IMG/VR virus record: IMGVR_UViG_3300034045_000024
Location: 1-35,187 of that record
Direction: 5' to 3' (one strand)
Length of the DNA stretch: 35,187 nucleotides
From: a virus
The translations under genes and the position numbers were made by a program. Positions within the stretch are counted from its first letter, which is position 1. Every line of letters begins with the position of its first letter. Shown here piece by piece: positions 14,405-20,846 of this stretch. Under the pieces are notes generated by a model, which made no database searches, was not told where the DNA came from, and saw only the letters and a program-made list of their open reading frames with translations.

Positions 14405-14629
14405 ATGAAATCTTTTAATCTCAAGTTTGACAGCACACACAGCGAACAACACAAACTATCACTTATATTGGCCGCTGCTACTGGCAATGAAAAGTTATTT
14501 ATTGAACTAAGAAATCCTTGCGAATCTCAACTACCCGAACAAGTTTGTAATCCCGAGTTTGTTGCCAATTCTCTCAAGCAGCTTGGCAGTATTGTGATAG
14601 TTAGTAACTCCAACAACAGAACCACATGA
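14405..14629 (+). CDS. Small phage protein, 74 aa, possibly truncated
   Basis: ATG preceded by AGGAG at a suitable distance. The N-terminal 45 residues ('MKSFNLKFDSTHSEQHKLSL', 'ILAAATGNEKLFIELRN') look genuine. The 3' third overlaps the convergent zinc-ribbon gene on the other strand and is low in complexity, so the original C-terminus may have been lost. Function unknown. Confidence 0.45.
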   Translation: MKSFNLKFDSTHSEQHKLSLILAAATGNEKLFIELRNPCESQLPEQVCNPEFVANSLKQLGSIVIVSNSNNRTT

Positions 14630-14731
14630 GGCACATTGTATGAATTGTACTTTAAAATTTGAACCAGTAGGGGCGTTTATTTTCGTTTCAAATCTAGTTG
14701 AATCACATTTTGGACATTTAGAAACGGCCAT
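14531..14731 (-). CDS. Small zinc-ribbon protein
   Basis: 66 residues from the ATG at 14731, chosen for the TGGAG ribosome site and the start MAVSKCPKC. CPKC (about 6-9) and CASCG (about 33-37) form a four-cysteine zinc ribbon. The C-terminus, 'TAKLLERIGNKLG', is helical. Small proteins of this layout are widespread in bacteria and phages; function unknown. A single copy of the TTTCCTACAAA motif lies just upstream (14749-14759), so it may share regulation with the PL region. Confidence 0.8.
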   Translation of the reverse strand: MAVSKCPKCDSTRFETKINAPTGSNFKVQFIQCASCGSVVGVTNYHNTAKLLERIGNKLGITNLFG

Positions 14732-14748
14732 TGGGTTTCTCCATTTAT

Positions 14749-14759
14749 TTTGTAGGAAA
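14749..14759 (-). promoter_or_regulatory. Isolated TTTCCTACAAA site upstream of the zinc-ribbon gene
   Basis: Same 11-mer as in the two 46-bp modules, here as a single copy 18 bases before the zinc-ribbon start codon. Confidence 0.5.
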
Positions 14760-14815
14760 TTTAATTGTAACAGAAATCCTTTGGTTTTTCTATTTGGCAT
14801 AAAAGAGGTGGTTTG

Positions 14816-14944
14816 ATGCCTTTATATTCTCTAGTTATTGCACTTGTAATTCCTCTTATTGTAGTAATCTTTTTATCAAAGCCAATAGAGAGGCTAGCTG
14901 ATTGGTTGTTCAATGTTTATTTAAAGTTTTTAGGAAAGGAATAG
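14816..14944 (+). CDS. Small membrane protein, 42 aa
   Basis: ATG at 14816 with AGAGGTG nine bases upstream. One hydrophobic helix, 'LYSLVIALVIPLIVVIFL' (3-20), then an amphipathic segment 'RLADWLFNVYLKFLGKE'. Short phage membrane proteins of this form are common between cro and the replication gene. Function unknown. Confidence 0.6.
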   Translation: MPLYSLVIALVIPLIVVIFLSKPIERLADWLFNVYLKFLGKE

Positions 14945-14945
14945 C

Positions 14946-15020
14946 GTGGCAATTGCAGATACAAGTCCAACTATAACATTTAAAGATATGTCAGTCATGA
15001 GGCTTTCCTATGTTGTTTAG
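14946..15020 (+). CDS. Possible micro-ORF, 24 aa
   Basis: GTG start one base after the previous stop, with AGGAAAGGA just upstream. It ends overlapping the next frame. Product 'VAIADTSPTITFKDMSVMRL' and four more residues. Spacing suggests translation, but there is no independent support. Confidence 0.3.
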   Translation: MAIADTSPTITFKDMSVMRLSYVV

Positions 15021-15210
15021 TGAAAAACCAGATTATATCACAATCCTTGTGACGGATACATTGTCCACCGTGTCGCCTTTGCGCGGCACATTAGCGCAGT
15101 TTAACTCTTTTCTTCTGCGCTTTTATTTTCTGATTGTACTTTGTGGGAAAGCAGCAATCAGACGGCTTGCCAGTGCCGAACAACTGGCCCATAACAGGTT
15201 TAAATTATGA
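15010..15210 (+). CDS. Small protein preceding the replication gene, 66 aa
   Basis: ATG at 15010 with GAGG upstream; its end overlaps the start of the replication gene. Hydrophobic middle ('FLLRFYFLIVLCGKAAIRRL') and a basic end. The DNA has a higher GC content than its neighbours and contains two stem-loops (GCGCAG/CTGCGC and TCTGATTG/CAATCAGA). It is in the position of Icd/Ash-like small proteins of other phages, but I cannot show homology. Confidence 0.45.
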   Translation: MLFSEKPDYITILVTDTLSTVSPLRGTLAQFNSFLLRFYFLIVLCGKAAIRRLASAEQLAHNRFKL

Positions 15211-16181
15211 AATTCACGTTAATAATAAATCAACCTAAGATTATAGAACTTGGTGTAACCAATATAAATCAAGCGCATATATTCGACTTATTGACAACTT
15301 GCTCTACATGGGCAAAGACAGTTGTACAAGATGACACTGTTTTCTATTGGGTATCACGCAATTTGATTGTTGAAGAAATGCCATTACTTAATATCAAACC
15401 TGACACGGTTTACAGGCACTTAAAATCGCTTCAAGAACTAGGCTTAATTGATTATCAAAAACAAGGCATAAAAGACTTAATTCGCATTACAAAAAAAGGT
15501 AAAAAGTATCATTCAGATACTAAAATTTCCTATGTCGGAAATGAATCCGAATCACCAGAAATCCCTATGTCGGAAATAAATCCGGATGAACTCGGAAATG
15601 AATCCGAATCATGCTCGGAAATAAATCCGACATATAAGACTACTACAAAACATCATACTACTAACAAAAACAAGTGTGTAAAAAATTCTATTCCTGATTT
15701 GCAACAAATCGTTGAATGCATTGTTGCAAATAATTGGACTGAGCTTGTTGAAGCCGAAAAGTTTTTTAATTGGTATGAAGAAAGGGAATGGAGAAATGTT
15801 CCTTTTTGGAAATCTAAGTTGCAAGACTGGGTTGATCGGAATGCAAAAAAAAACAATGAATCGAAATCATATTCTGAAATCATCAACCCGATTATCGAAG
15901 AAGTTACTGCAGCAATCAAAGATGGTCCTCTGTCACGCATATGGAAAACCGATCTCGCTTATACTGTTTTTAGACAAATTGATAGCGGATTGTGGAATGA
16001 CATGAGCGAGAAGGGAGTTGAGTACAAAGTCAAGGAGCTGCATAAGCAGATAAAAACAAATGGAGTTAGTCTGCTTAAATATCCTTTGCAAAACAATGTT
16101 GAGTCAAAACCAATTGAATCGAATGAGTTAAACGATCTAAGATTTAAAAAACAACTTGAAGATTTAGGGGTATCTGCATGA
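15207..16181 (+). CDS. Phage replication initiator (lambda O-like layout)
   Basis: 324 residues. The N-terminal winged-helix (about 20-105) has 'KPDTVYRHLKSLQELGLIDY' and the wing 'DLIRITKKGKKYHSD'. A repetitive linker (110-141; GNESES and SEINP repeated) is encoded by four iterons. The C-terminal region has 'FFNWYEEREWRNVPFWKSKL', a pattern seen in phage and DnaT-like replication proteins. N-terminal DNA binding, origin in the middle of the gene and a C-terminal partner-binding part is the organisation of lambda O. No helicase or helicase loader is recognised nearby, so it probably recruits host DnaB directly or through an unrecognised neighbour. Confidence 0.82.
   Translation: MKFTLIINQPKIIELGVTNINQAHIFDLLTTCSTWAKTVVQDDTVFYWVSRNLIVEEMPLLNIKPDTVYRHLKSLQELGLIDYQKQGIKDLIRITKKGKKYHSDTKISYVGNESESPEIPMSEINPDELGNESESCSEINPTYKTTTKHHTTNKNKCVKNSIPDLQQIVECIVANNWTELVEAEKFFNWYEEREWRNVPFWKSKLQDWVDRNAKKNNESKSYSEIINPIIEEVTAAIKDGPLSRIWKTDLAYTVFRQIDSGLWNDMSEKGVEYKVKELHKQIKTNGVSLLKYPLQNNVESKPIESNELNDLRFKKQLEDLGVSA
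15535..15630. repeat. Four iterons: probable phage replication origin
   Basis: Four 16-bp copies of TCGGAAAT(G/A)AATCCG(A/G) at 15535, 15570, 15592 and 15615. Each is a dyad (TCGGA...TCCGA). An AT-rich stretch follows (about 15631-15700). Four dyad iterons plus AT-rich DNA inside the initiator gene mirror lambda ori. Confidence 0.78.
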
Positions 16182-16381
16182 ATAGCGGCTGCATAAACGC
16201 CCAGCTATTCAATCACAATACACGTGAAAGTGTCATTGAGTATCTAGGTGGCTTGGACTTAACTTCCACAGAAAAAAATGGTTTTTATGTTTACTGGAAG
16301 GGAATAATTGCACGTAAAAAAATTCAAGAGCAGATGATAGAGAATAAACGATTGGCAAAACTTAGGAAGTTGAGAAGATGA
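16178..16381 (+). CDS. Small basic protein, 67 aa
   Basis: Overlaps the replication gene stop by ATGA. 'VIEYLGGLDLTSTEKNGFYV' is followed by a Lys/Arg-rich helix ending KLRKLRR. In the position of a small replication accessory gene; no family recognised. Confidence 0.65.
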   Translation: MNSGCINAQLFNHNTRESVIEYLGGLDLTSTEKNGFYVYWKGIIARKKIQEQMIENKRLAKLRKLRR

Positions 16382-16428
16382 AAGCTGAATTAAAAAACAA
16401 CAAGGTGATTAAATTATGCAATCAATAA
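16378..16428 (+). CDS. Possible coupling micro-ORF, 16 aa
   Basis: ATGA overlap with the preceding stop; encodes MKAELKNNKVIKLCNQ and runs 13 bases into the next gene. It may only serve to carry ribosomes to the next start, which itself follows an AAGGTG ribosome site. Confidence 0.3.
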   Translation: MKAELKNNKVIKLCNQ

Positions 16429-16913
16429 CACTTCTGGACCAAAACAACCTTAGTAAATTTGTCACATGGTGCCATGCAGAGTTAGACAAAGGCAATAATA
16501 AAAAAGAAATGGTGCTTAGAAACCGCCAAGAATCTGCAACACTTGCTCAATTTAAGGCTATTTTTGGAGCTTGGTTTAAATATCTACAGGATCACCACAA
16601 CCAAGGCAAAGACCATTTTCATAAGAAGTTTAAAACAAAGTTTCTCGTTAGAATTTATGAAAATGAGCCAACTGGAAAATTTCAGGAGATGTGGGCAGAG
16701 AATATAATTTTATGGACTGAACGCGGCAACATTGACAAGGCACTACAAGCAAGGGATAGAATTTCTTTATCATGGGCAACCAAGGAACAAATGTGTATGT
16801 ACATGCGAGATATTGAGATTTACTGGATTGAGAAAGGTGAGCCATTGCCGGTTATCGAAAAATCAGAACATAGAAAGTCTTATGAGGGTTTTTGTAGGAG
16901 GTTGGGAATATGA
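16416..16913 (+). CDS. Possible NinB-like recombination protein
   Basis: 165 residues. 'LDQNNLSKFVTWCHAELDKG', 'VLRNRQESATLAQF' and the C-terminal 'WATKEQMCMYMRDIEIYWIE' roughly follow NinB (an Arg-Asn-Arg motif, then a helical segment before the end). It lies directly before a YbcO-like nuclease and a RuvC-like resolvase, as ninB does in the lambda nin region. NinB-like proteins bind single-stranded DNA in recombination. Similarity is weak. Confidence 0.5.
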   Translation: MQSITLLDQNNLSKFVTWCHAELDKGNNKKEMVLRNRQESATLAQFKAIFGAWFKYLQDHHNQGKDHFHKKFKTKFLVRIYENEPTGKFQEMWAENIILWTERGNIDKALQARDRISLSWATKEQMCMYMRDIEIYWIEKGEPLPVIEKSEHRKSYEGFCRRLGI

Positions 16914-17227
16914 ATTTACTAAAACAACCAAGTGGCAAAATTAAAAAATTGACTCAAGCGTCAAAGTGCCAAGATTGCATCAGGTGCCATTCTCCTAATG
17001 CTTATGCTTGCCACTACAATGGTATATACCAACACCAATATGGCAAGGGTCGAGGAATTAAGTGCCATGACCTCATGACCGCTGATTTTTGCCATACTTG
17101 TGACCAGGATTACTCAGAAGGTAATAAAAATAATTTTGATAGTGACAATCAAAGAGATGCCATGTTTTTACACTACATCGCATTAACAAACATTAGAAGA
17201 TTTAACAGAGGTGTTTTGAAAGTATGA
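16910..17227 (+). CDS. DUF1364 / YbcO-like putative nuclease
   Basis: 105 residues. Cysteines in 'CQDCIRC' (20-26) and 'CHTCDQDYSEG' with His in ACHYNG and KCHDLMTADF give the HNH/zinc pattern of YbcO-type phage proteins. The end, 'LTNIRRFNRGVLKV', matches the family's terminal helix (...W-L-x-x-G-x-I-K-V). ATGA overlap with the preceding gene. Likely a DNA endonuclease for recombination intermediates. Confidence 0.72.
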   Translation: MNLLKQPSGKIKKLTQASKCQDCIRCHSPNAYACHYNGIYQHQYGKGRGIKCHDLMTADFCHTCDQDYSEGNKNNFDSDNQRDAMFLHYIALTNIRRFNRGVLKV

Positions 17228-17385
17228 AATTATTTATGACAAAAAGAAAAAAAAGAGCCTTTAGTCTCATGAAGCGCGGAATATTAACAACTCAAAAAGC
17301 ATTTAACAATCAACAGCGGCTCGCACTATGGCACTGGAAGCGTGGCAAGTCTAAGCACTTTGAGCAATTCGAGAAAGCTGCATGA
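17224..17385 (+). CDS. Small very basic protein, 53 aa
   Basis: Begins ATGA-overlapping with the previous stop and ends ATGA-overlapping with the RuvC-like start, so it is tightly embedded in the operon. Arg/Lys-rich with several Trp ('LALWHWKRGKSKHFEQFEK'). Probably binds nucleic acid; not recognised. Confidence 0.6.
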   Translation: MKLFMTKRKKRAFSLMKRGILTTQKAFNNQQRLALWHWKRGKSKHFEQFEKAA

Positions 17386-17843
17386 TGGATTATGTAATTG
17401 GAATAGATCCAGGCATCACTGGTTCAATATGTATTTTAGATTTAGATGGAAATTACATTGACCATCTATTAATGCCTTCGATGAAGATAGGTAAAGCCAA
17501 TAGAGTTAATTCAGCAGCTATCGTGGCGTGGCTAGAGCAATACAAAGATGCAAAGCACTGTTATCTTGAGAAGGTTCATGCAATGCCAGGGAATGGAAGT
17601 GCTTCAATGTTTAGTTTTGGACACAGCGCGGGAATTGCCGAGGGTGTGATAGTTGCTTTTGGCGTGCCGTTGACGTTAGTTACTCCACAATCATGGAAAA
17701 AAACATCTGGATTAATTGGAAAAGATAAAGACGTGGCCAGAACAAGAGCAATTCAGCTTTATCCAAACATTAGGGATTTGGACTTTAAAGGACGCGGTCA
17801 GGCATTAGCTGACTCTATTTTAATAGCAAGAGCAAATTTATGA
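17382..17843 (+). CDS. RuvC-like Holliday junction resolvase
   Basis: 153 residues. RNase H-fold active site: D9 in VIGIDPGITG, E63 in YLEKVHAMPG and D144 in ALADSILIA. Also 'FSFGHSAGIAEGVIVAFG' and 'VTPQSWKKTSGL', the RuvC/phage resolvase core. Cuts branched DNA during phage recombination and before packaging. Start could be either of two tandem ATG codons. Confidence 0.92.
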   Translation: MMDYVIGIDPGITGSICILDLDGNYIDHLLMPSMKIGKANRVNSAAIVAWLEQYKDAKHCYLEKVHAMPGNGSASMFSFGHSAGIAEGVIVAFGVPLTLVTPQSWKKTSGLIGKDKDVARTRAIQLYPNIRDLDFKGRGQALADSILIARANL

Positions 17844-18070
17844 TTGACAAAATACAACTTACAATAGGGCAAGTATTTGAAATTACAAAAGACAGCTTAA
17901 CGACAAAATGTCCTGTAATATTTATACCAAAAGGGATGGCTGATTTTAAAATTATTAGAAAAAAGAAACGATGTGAAAATAAAGATAGGTACTTAGGTGG
18001 CTATCAACCAAATCCAAGTCTATCCAGTGGTTTTCCAATGCCAGCATGTAAGCCTCCCAAGAAGAGATAA
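17840..18070 (+). CDS. Hypothetical protein, 76 aa
   Basis: ATGA overlap with the resolvase. Ends with Lys/Pro-rich 'GFPMPACKPPKKR'; has 'CPVIFIPKGMADFKIIRKKK'. No recognised domain. Confidence 0.55.
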   Translation: MIDKIQLTIGQVFEITKDSLTTKCPVIFIPKGMADFKIIRKKKRCENKDRYLGGYQPNPSLSSGFPMPACKPPKKR

Positions 18071-18073
18071 CAA

Positions 18074-18373
18074 ATGAAAAAGCCCACTAGCAAAGATTTG
18101 ACCGCAATTGGAGAAGTTCTCCAGGATAGTTTTTCATCACTTGACCAAAACCAACCAGTCACCATGGAATCTCTAAAAAATGAGTTTATAAAAAAAATGG
18201 GTGAAAGGTTTAATGGAGATAGCTTATATATTTCTCATAATACAAAAATGGAAAAAAGGAATAGCCTGGTTCAAAAATACTTAATAAAAAACCATTCAAT
18301 TAAAGAGATAAGTGCCATTACTGGAATACCTGTCACTAGCGTCTTTAGAATTGTTAAAAAATTAAGACCATAA
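18074..18373 (+). CDS. Mor/C-family late transcription activator
   Basis: 99 residues. The dimerisation part has 'ERFNGDSLYISHNTKMEKRN', corresponding to the GG-x-x-x-Y-I-P segment of Mu Mor. The C-terminal helix-turn-helix has 'YLIKNHSIKEISAITGIPVT' and 'SVFRIVKKL', as in Mor and C. It is somewhat shorter than Mu Mor (129) and C (140). In Mu, C activates the late promoters. Here the gene is the last of the early/middle operon, immediately before the lysis and head genes, and is followed by a dyad that recurs before the protease gene. It takes the place of lambda Q. Confidence 0.85.
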   Translation: MKKPTSKDLTAIGEVLQDSFSSLDQNQPVTMESLKNEFIKKMGERFNGDSLYISHNTKMEKRNSLVQKYLIKNHSIKEISAITGIPVTSVFRIVKKLRP

Positions 18374-18383
18374 AATAATACAT

Positions 18384-18427
18384 ATTCCGCTTTATGCCTA
18401 AAAAGTGGAATGCTCTTTTGATATGTT
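18384..18427 (+). promoter_or_regulatory. Probable activator-dependent late promoter (Plys-like), dyad copy 1
   Basis: Imperfect dyad 18384-18411 with arms ATTCCGCTTT and AAAGTGGAAT around ATGCCTAA; all 28 bases are repeated exactly at 25493-25520. A -10-like TATGTT (18422-18427) lies at the same offset (24.5 bases from the dyad centre) as in copy 2. The dyad would be centred near -36. It precedes the holin gene, as Plys does in Mu. The dyad followed by CTCTTTTG could also be a weak terminator. Confidence 0.6.
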
Positions 18428-18451
18428 GGAAAAAACTATTAAGGAGCAAAT

Positions 18452-18784
18452 ATGAAGTTTCTAGAAATTATTAATAAAATCAAACGCAGAGCTGGAGAAA
18501 TTGCATTTCTTCTATTTGGTTTATGGGTCATCATGAACCCGACAGCATTTATCACACTCGGCGGCGATGCTGGATATAAGCTATTTACATGTGTATGGGC
18601 TTTAATCATTGCTCACTTAGCAATTAGTCAAATTGACAGGCATTGGTCGCAAGCAGACGACAACAAAGATGTCTCTTTATCAAACTTCATGAAATTTGAA
18701 GCTTCAGCAGACCAAAAGGCAAAAATCTATGCGGTTATTATTGGGGCTATTGCTCTTATTATCTCAGCAATTGTCATTAGCTAA
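18452..18784 (+). CDS. Putative holin
   Basis: 110 residues with three hydrophobic segments: 'AGEIAFLLFGLWVIMN' (14-29), 'LFTCVWALIIAHLAISQI' (43-60) and 'IYAVIIGAIALIISAIVIS' (91-109). A basic N-terminus and a charged loop lie between. AAGGAG just before the ATG. First gene of the lysis cassette, so a pore-forming holin is likely, but no specific family is recognised. Confidence 0.7.
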   Translation: MKFLEIINKIKRRAGEIAFLLFGLWVIMNPTAFITLGGDAGYKLFTCVWALIIAHLAISQIDRHWSQADDNKDVSLSNFMKFEASADQKAKIYAVIIGAIALIISAIVIS

Positions 18785-19397
18785 GACTACTAGCAAATAT
18801 GATGATTTAATTAAAACGGCCTCAAGGCTGTATTTGCCATTATGGGATTGGCGTTGGTACCGTTCACAACTTGAACAAGAAAGCCTTTTAAACCCATTGG
18901 CAGAGTCACATGTCGGAGCTAAAGGCATAGCGCAGTTTATGCCAGCAACGTGGTCAGATATGCAAAGAGAACTTAAATTTAATGGCTCTAGAAATGATGC
19001 ATATAAATCTATCCGTGCCGGTGCTTATTACGATAAGAAACTAAGAAACGTCTGGAAATGGAAAAGAACCGAAGAAGATAGAAGAAGATTAACTTTTGCA
19101 AGCTACAACGCTGGTACTGGCAACATTCTAAAAGCACAACAGTACTGCATCGGATCAAGACGATGGGAACACATACAATTATGCTTACATCAAGTAACGG
19201 GCGGGAACGCATTGGAGACAATAAATTATGTTAACACGATTGAAATCAGATTTTCAAAACAGATCGGTAAGAGCGTTACTGATAATGGTCGCCGTTTTAG
19301 TTTTGATCCTTTATCTGAATGGTGGCAGACACAAGAGAAATTATGCAGCATTGCAAATCAAGAAAGCGGATTTAAAACAATGTCACCAAGTCAATAA
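18729..19397 (+). CDS. Transglycosylase SLT-domain endolysin
   Basis: 222 residues from the ATG at 18729, which has AAGG upstream; an ATG 11 codons earlier lacks one. N-terminal signal or signal-arrest segment 'MRLLLGLLLLLSQQLSLA'. Catalytic Glu51 in 'LEQESLLNPLAESHVGAKGI' with 'AQFMPATW' and 'FASYNAGTGNILKA', the lytic transglycosylase core. Cleaves peptidoglycan glycan strands. The start overlaps the holin end, and the last 57 codons overlap the spanin gene in another frame. Confidence 0.92.
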   Translation: MRLLLGLLLLLSQQLSLAKTTSKYDDLIKTASRLYLPLWDWRWYRSQLEQESLLNPLAESHVGAKGIAQFMPATWSDMQRELKFNGSRNDAYKSIRAGAYYDKKLRNVWKWKRTEEDRRRLTFASYNAGTGNILKAQQYCIGSRRWEHIQLCLHQVTGGNALETINYVNTIEIRFSKQIGKSVTDNGRRFSFDPLSEWWQTQEKLCSIANQESGFKTMSPSQ

Positions 19398-19635
19398 AGA
19401 AGAAATTGAAAAGAGAGATGAATTAATAACCAGGATTAACGAGCTTGTTGAAATACAGAAAAATATTGAAAAAAATATTTCAGAAGCTAAACAAAGAATA
19501 GAAATTTATGAAATTAAAGCACAAACACAACTGGAAAAGAAAATTGTCAAGCTTACAAGCTTACCTCGAACTAATTGTGATGACATGCCCATTAGTGATG
19601 ATGTTATCGAGTTGTGGTACCAGACAGATAATTAA
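19228..19635 (+). CDS. Inner-membrane spanin (Rz-like)
   Basis: 135 residues. N-terminal anchor 'ALLIMVAVLVLILYLNG' (16-32), then a long coiled coil ('KEEIEKRDELITRINELVEI', 'IEKNISEAKQRIEI') and a C-terminal periplasmic end with one Cys. This is the Rz topology. It pairs with the embedded lipoprotein gene downstream to fuse inner and outer membranes in the last step of lysis. Confidence 0.85.
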   Translation: MLTRLKSDFQNRSVRALLIMVAVLVLILYLNGGRHKRNYAALQIKKADLKQCHQVNKEEIEKRDELITRINELVEIQKNIEKNISEAKQRIEIYEIKAQTQLEKKIVKLTSLPRTNCDDMPISDDVIELWYQTDN

Positions 19636-19828
19636 AACAGAATATGTCGATGTGCCAGTGCCTCAAATAATCCCTATCCCTGAAAAACTTACTGAACCTA
19701 TTATGAAACCAAAAAAACAAAAATTCACATGTGGAACAACAAGAGACGTTCTTGTGCCCACGCTTTTTAGCAAGTTACAACAATGCAATAATAAACTAAT
19801 TGAAATTCGTGATTTGAATCATGAATGA
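19508..19828 (+). CDS. Outer-membrane spanin lipoprotein (Rz1-like)
   Basis: Lipoprotein with a basic start (KHKHNWKRK), a hydrophobic run and lipobox LSSC (Cys36 if the first Met is used; a shorter start at 19580 also gives a signal). The mature part is Pro-rich, 'YVDVPVPQIIPIPEKLTEPI', typical of Rz1. It overlaps the Rz-like gene by 128 bases in another frame, the usual Rz/Rz1 arrangement. Confidence 0.82.
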   Translation: MKLKHKHNWKRKLSSLQAYLELIVMTCPLVMMLSSCGTRQIIKTEYVDVPVPQIIPIPEKLTEPIMKPKKQKFTCGTTRDVLVPTLFSKLQQCNNKLIEIRDLNHE

Positions 19829-20357
19829 ACAAGCAGAATTTAAGACAACGTATGAAGGCTTAATTAACAGGACTACTTCACTAGAAAGCGAAATAAAAGC
19901 TGTAGTAGACGCTGTTGGCAGCCTAGCAAATAGTGTAGGAAAAATTGGTGTTGAGTTTGGTCATATTGCCAAAGAAGTCGGCATTATAAAAAACGACATC
20001 AAAGAAGTAACGACTAAAAAATTCGAGTGGTCGACGTTGATAGCTGGAATAGTTTTATTAATCGGCTTATGGGGAGCTGCAATTAACCCGATAGAAAATT
20101 CAGTTAAAGAACTTAAAGCGAACCAAGCACTAACTCTTAAAGAGTTGGTTGTAAGATCAGAATTTATTGGCAAAACCAAAGCAGGACTACACCTGAATAG
20201 AGTAGATATAGATAATATTAAACAATCTATGATTGAAACTTTAAGCTCAAGATTCACAAATGCAGACGGCGACAAGTTAGAAACAGAAATCAATCAACGC
20301 ATCAATACTCTTGAAAACCTTGTATTTGAACAACACGTAAGCAAGAGCAAAAAATGA
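19821..20357 (+). CDS. Coiled-coil membrane protein
   Basis: 178 residues. N-terminal coiled coil (1-65), one membrane helix 'LIAGIVLLIGLWGAAI' (73-88), then another long helical region ('TLENLVFEQHV' at the end). The layout resembles XhlA-type lysis-associated proteins but is longer. Between spanins and terminase; role uncertain. Confidence 0.65.
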   Translation: MNEQAEFKTTYEGLINRTTSLESEIKAVVDAVGSLANSVGKIGVEFGHIAKEVGIIKNDIKEVTTKKFEWSTLIAGIVLLIGLWGAAINPIENSVKELKANQALTLKELVVRSEFIGKTKAGLHLNRVDIDNIKQSMIETLSSRFTNADGDKLETEINQRINTLENLVFEQHVSKSKK

Positions 20358-20845
20358 ATAAAACCGCTAAGAAAACAACTAAGAAAAAAGTAACCAAGAA
20401 AAAGGTCACTAAAAAAACTGGAAGGCCAACAAAATATTCAAATAAATTAGCAGATTTAATTTGTGCAAGACTATCAGAAGGAGAATCTTTAAGAACGGTT
20501 TGCAAGTCTGATGACATGCCTTGTAAGACTACAGTGTTTATGTGGTTAAGAACCAACAAACCCTTTCTGAACCAATACGCGCGCGCGAAAAAAGAAAGTG
20601 CAGACGCTTTAACAGATGAAATGTTAGATATTGCAGATGATGCATGCAATGACTGGATGGAGAGGTTAGGAGAGGACGGACAGCCTATTGGTTATCAGTT
20701 AAATGGAGATCACATCCAAAGGTCAAGATTAAGAATTGAAACGCGTAAATGGTTAGCTACAAAATTACAGCCTAAAAAATATGGTGATAGGCAAGAACAA
20801 GAGCACTCAGGCGGCGTACAAATCAAAGTAATTAGAGAAAAATAA
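20354..20845 (+). CDS. Terminase small subunit (Sf6-like)
   Basis: 163 residues. A Lys/Thr tail of imperfect KKVTK repeats (1-21) is followed by 'GRPTKYSNKLADLICARLSE', 'TTVFMWLRTNKPFLNQYARA', 'LTDEMLDIADDACNDW' and 'RLRIETRKWLATKLQPKKYG', the standard small-terminase HTH and oligomerisation pattern. It recognises phage DNA for packaging. ATGA overlap with the preceding gene and directly before the large subunit. Confidence 0.92.
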   Translation: MNKTAKKTTKKKVTKKKVTKKTGRPTKYSNKLADLICARLSEGESLRTVCKSDDMPCKTTVFMWLRTNKPFLNQYARAKKESADALTDEMLDIADDACNDWMERLGEDGQPIGYQLNGDHIQRSRLRIETRKWLATKLQPKKYGDRQEQEHSGGVQIKVIREK

Positions 20846-20846
20846 A

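Noticed and set aside
15010-15210. Icd- or Ash-type host-inhibitor protein
   Set aside because: Position and size fit but I could not match the sequence to those families, so the gene is left as unknown.
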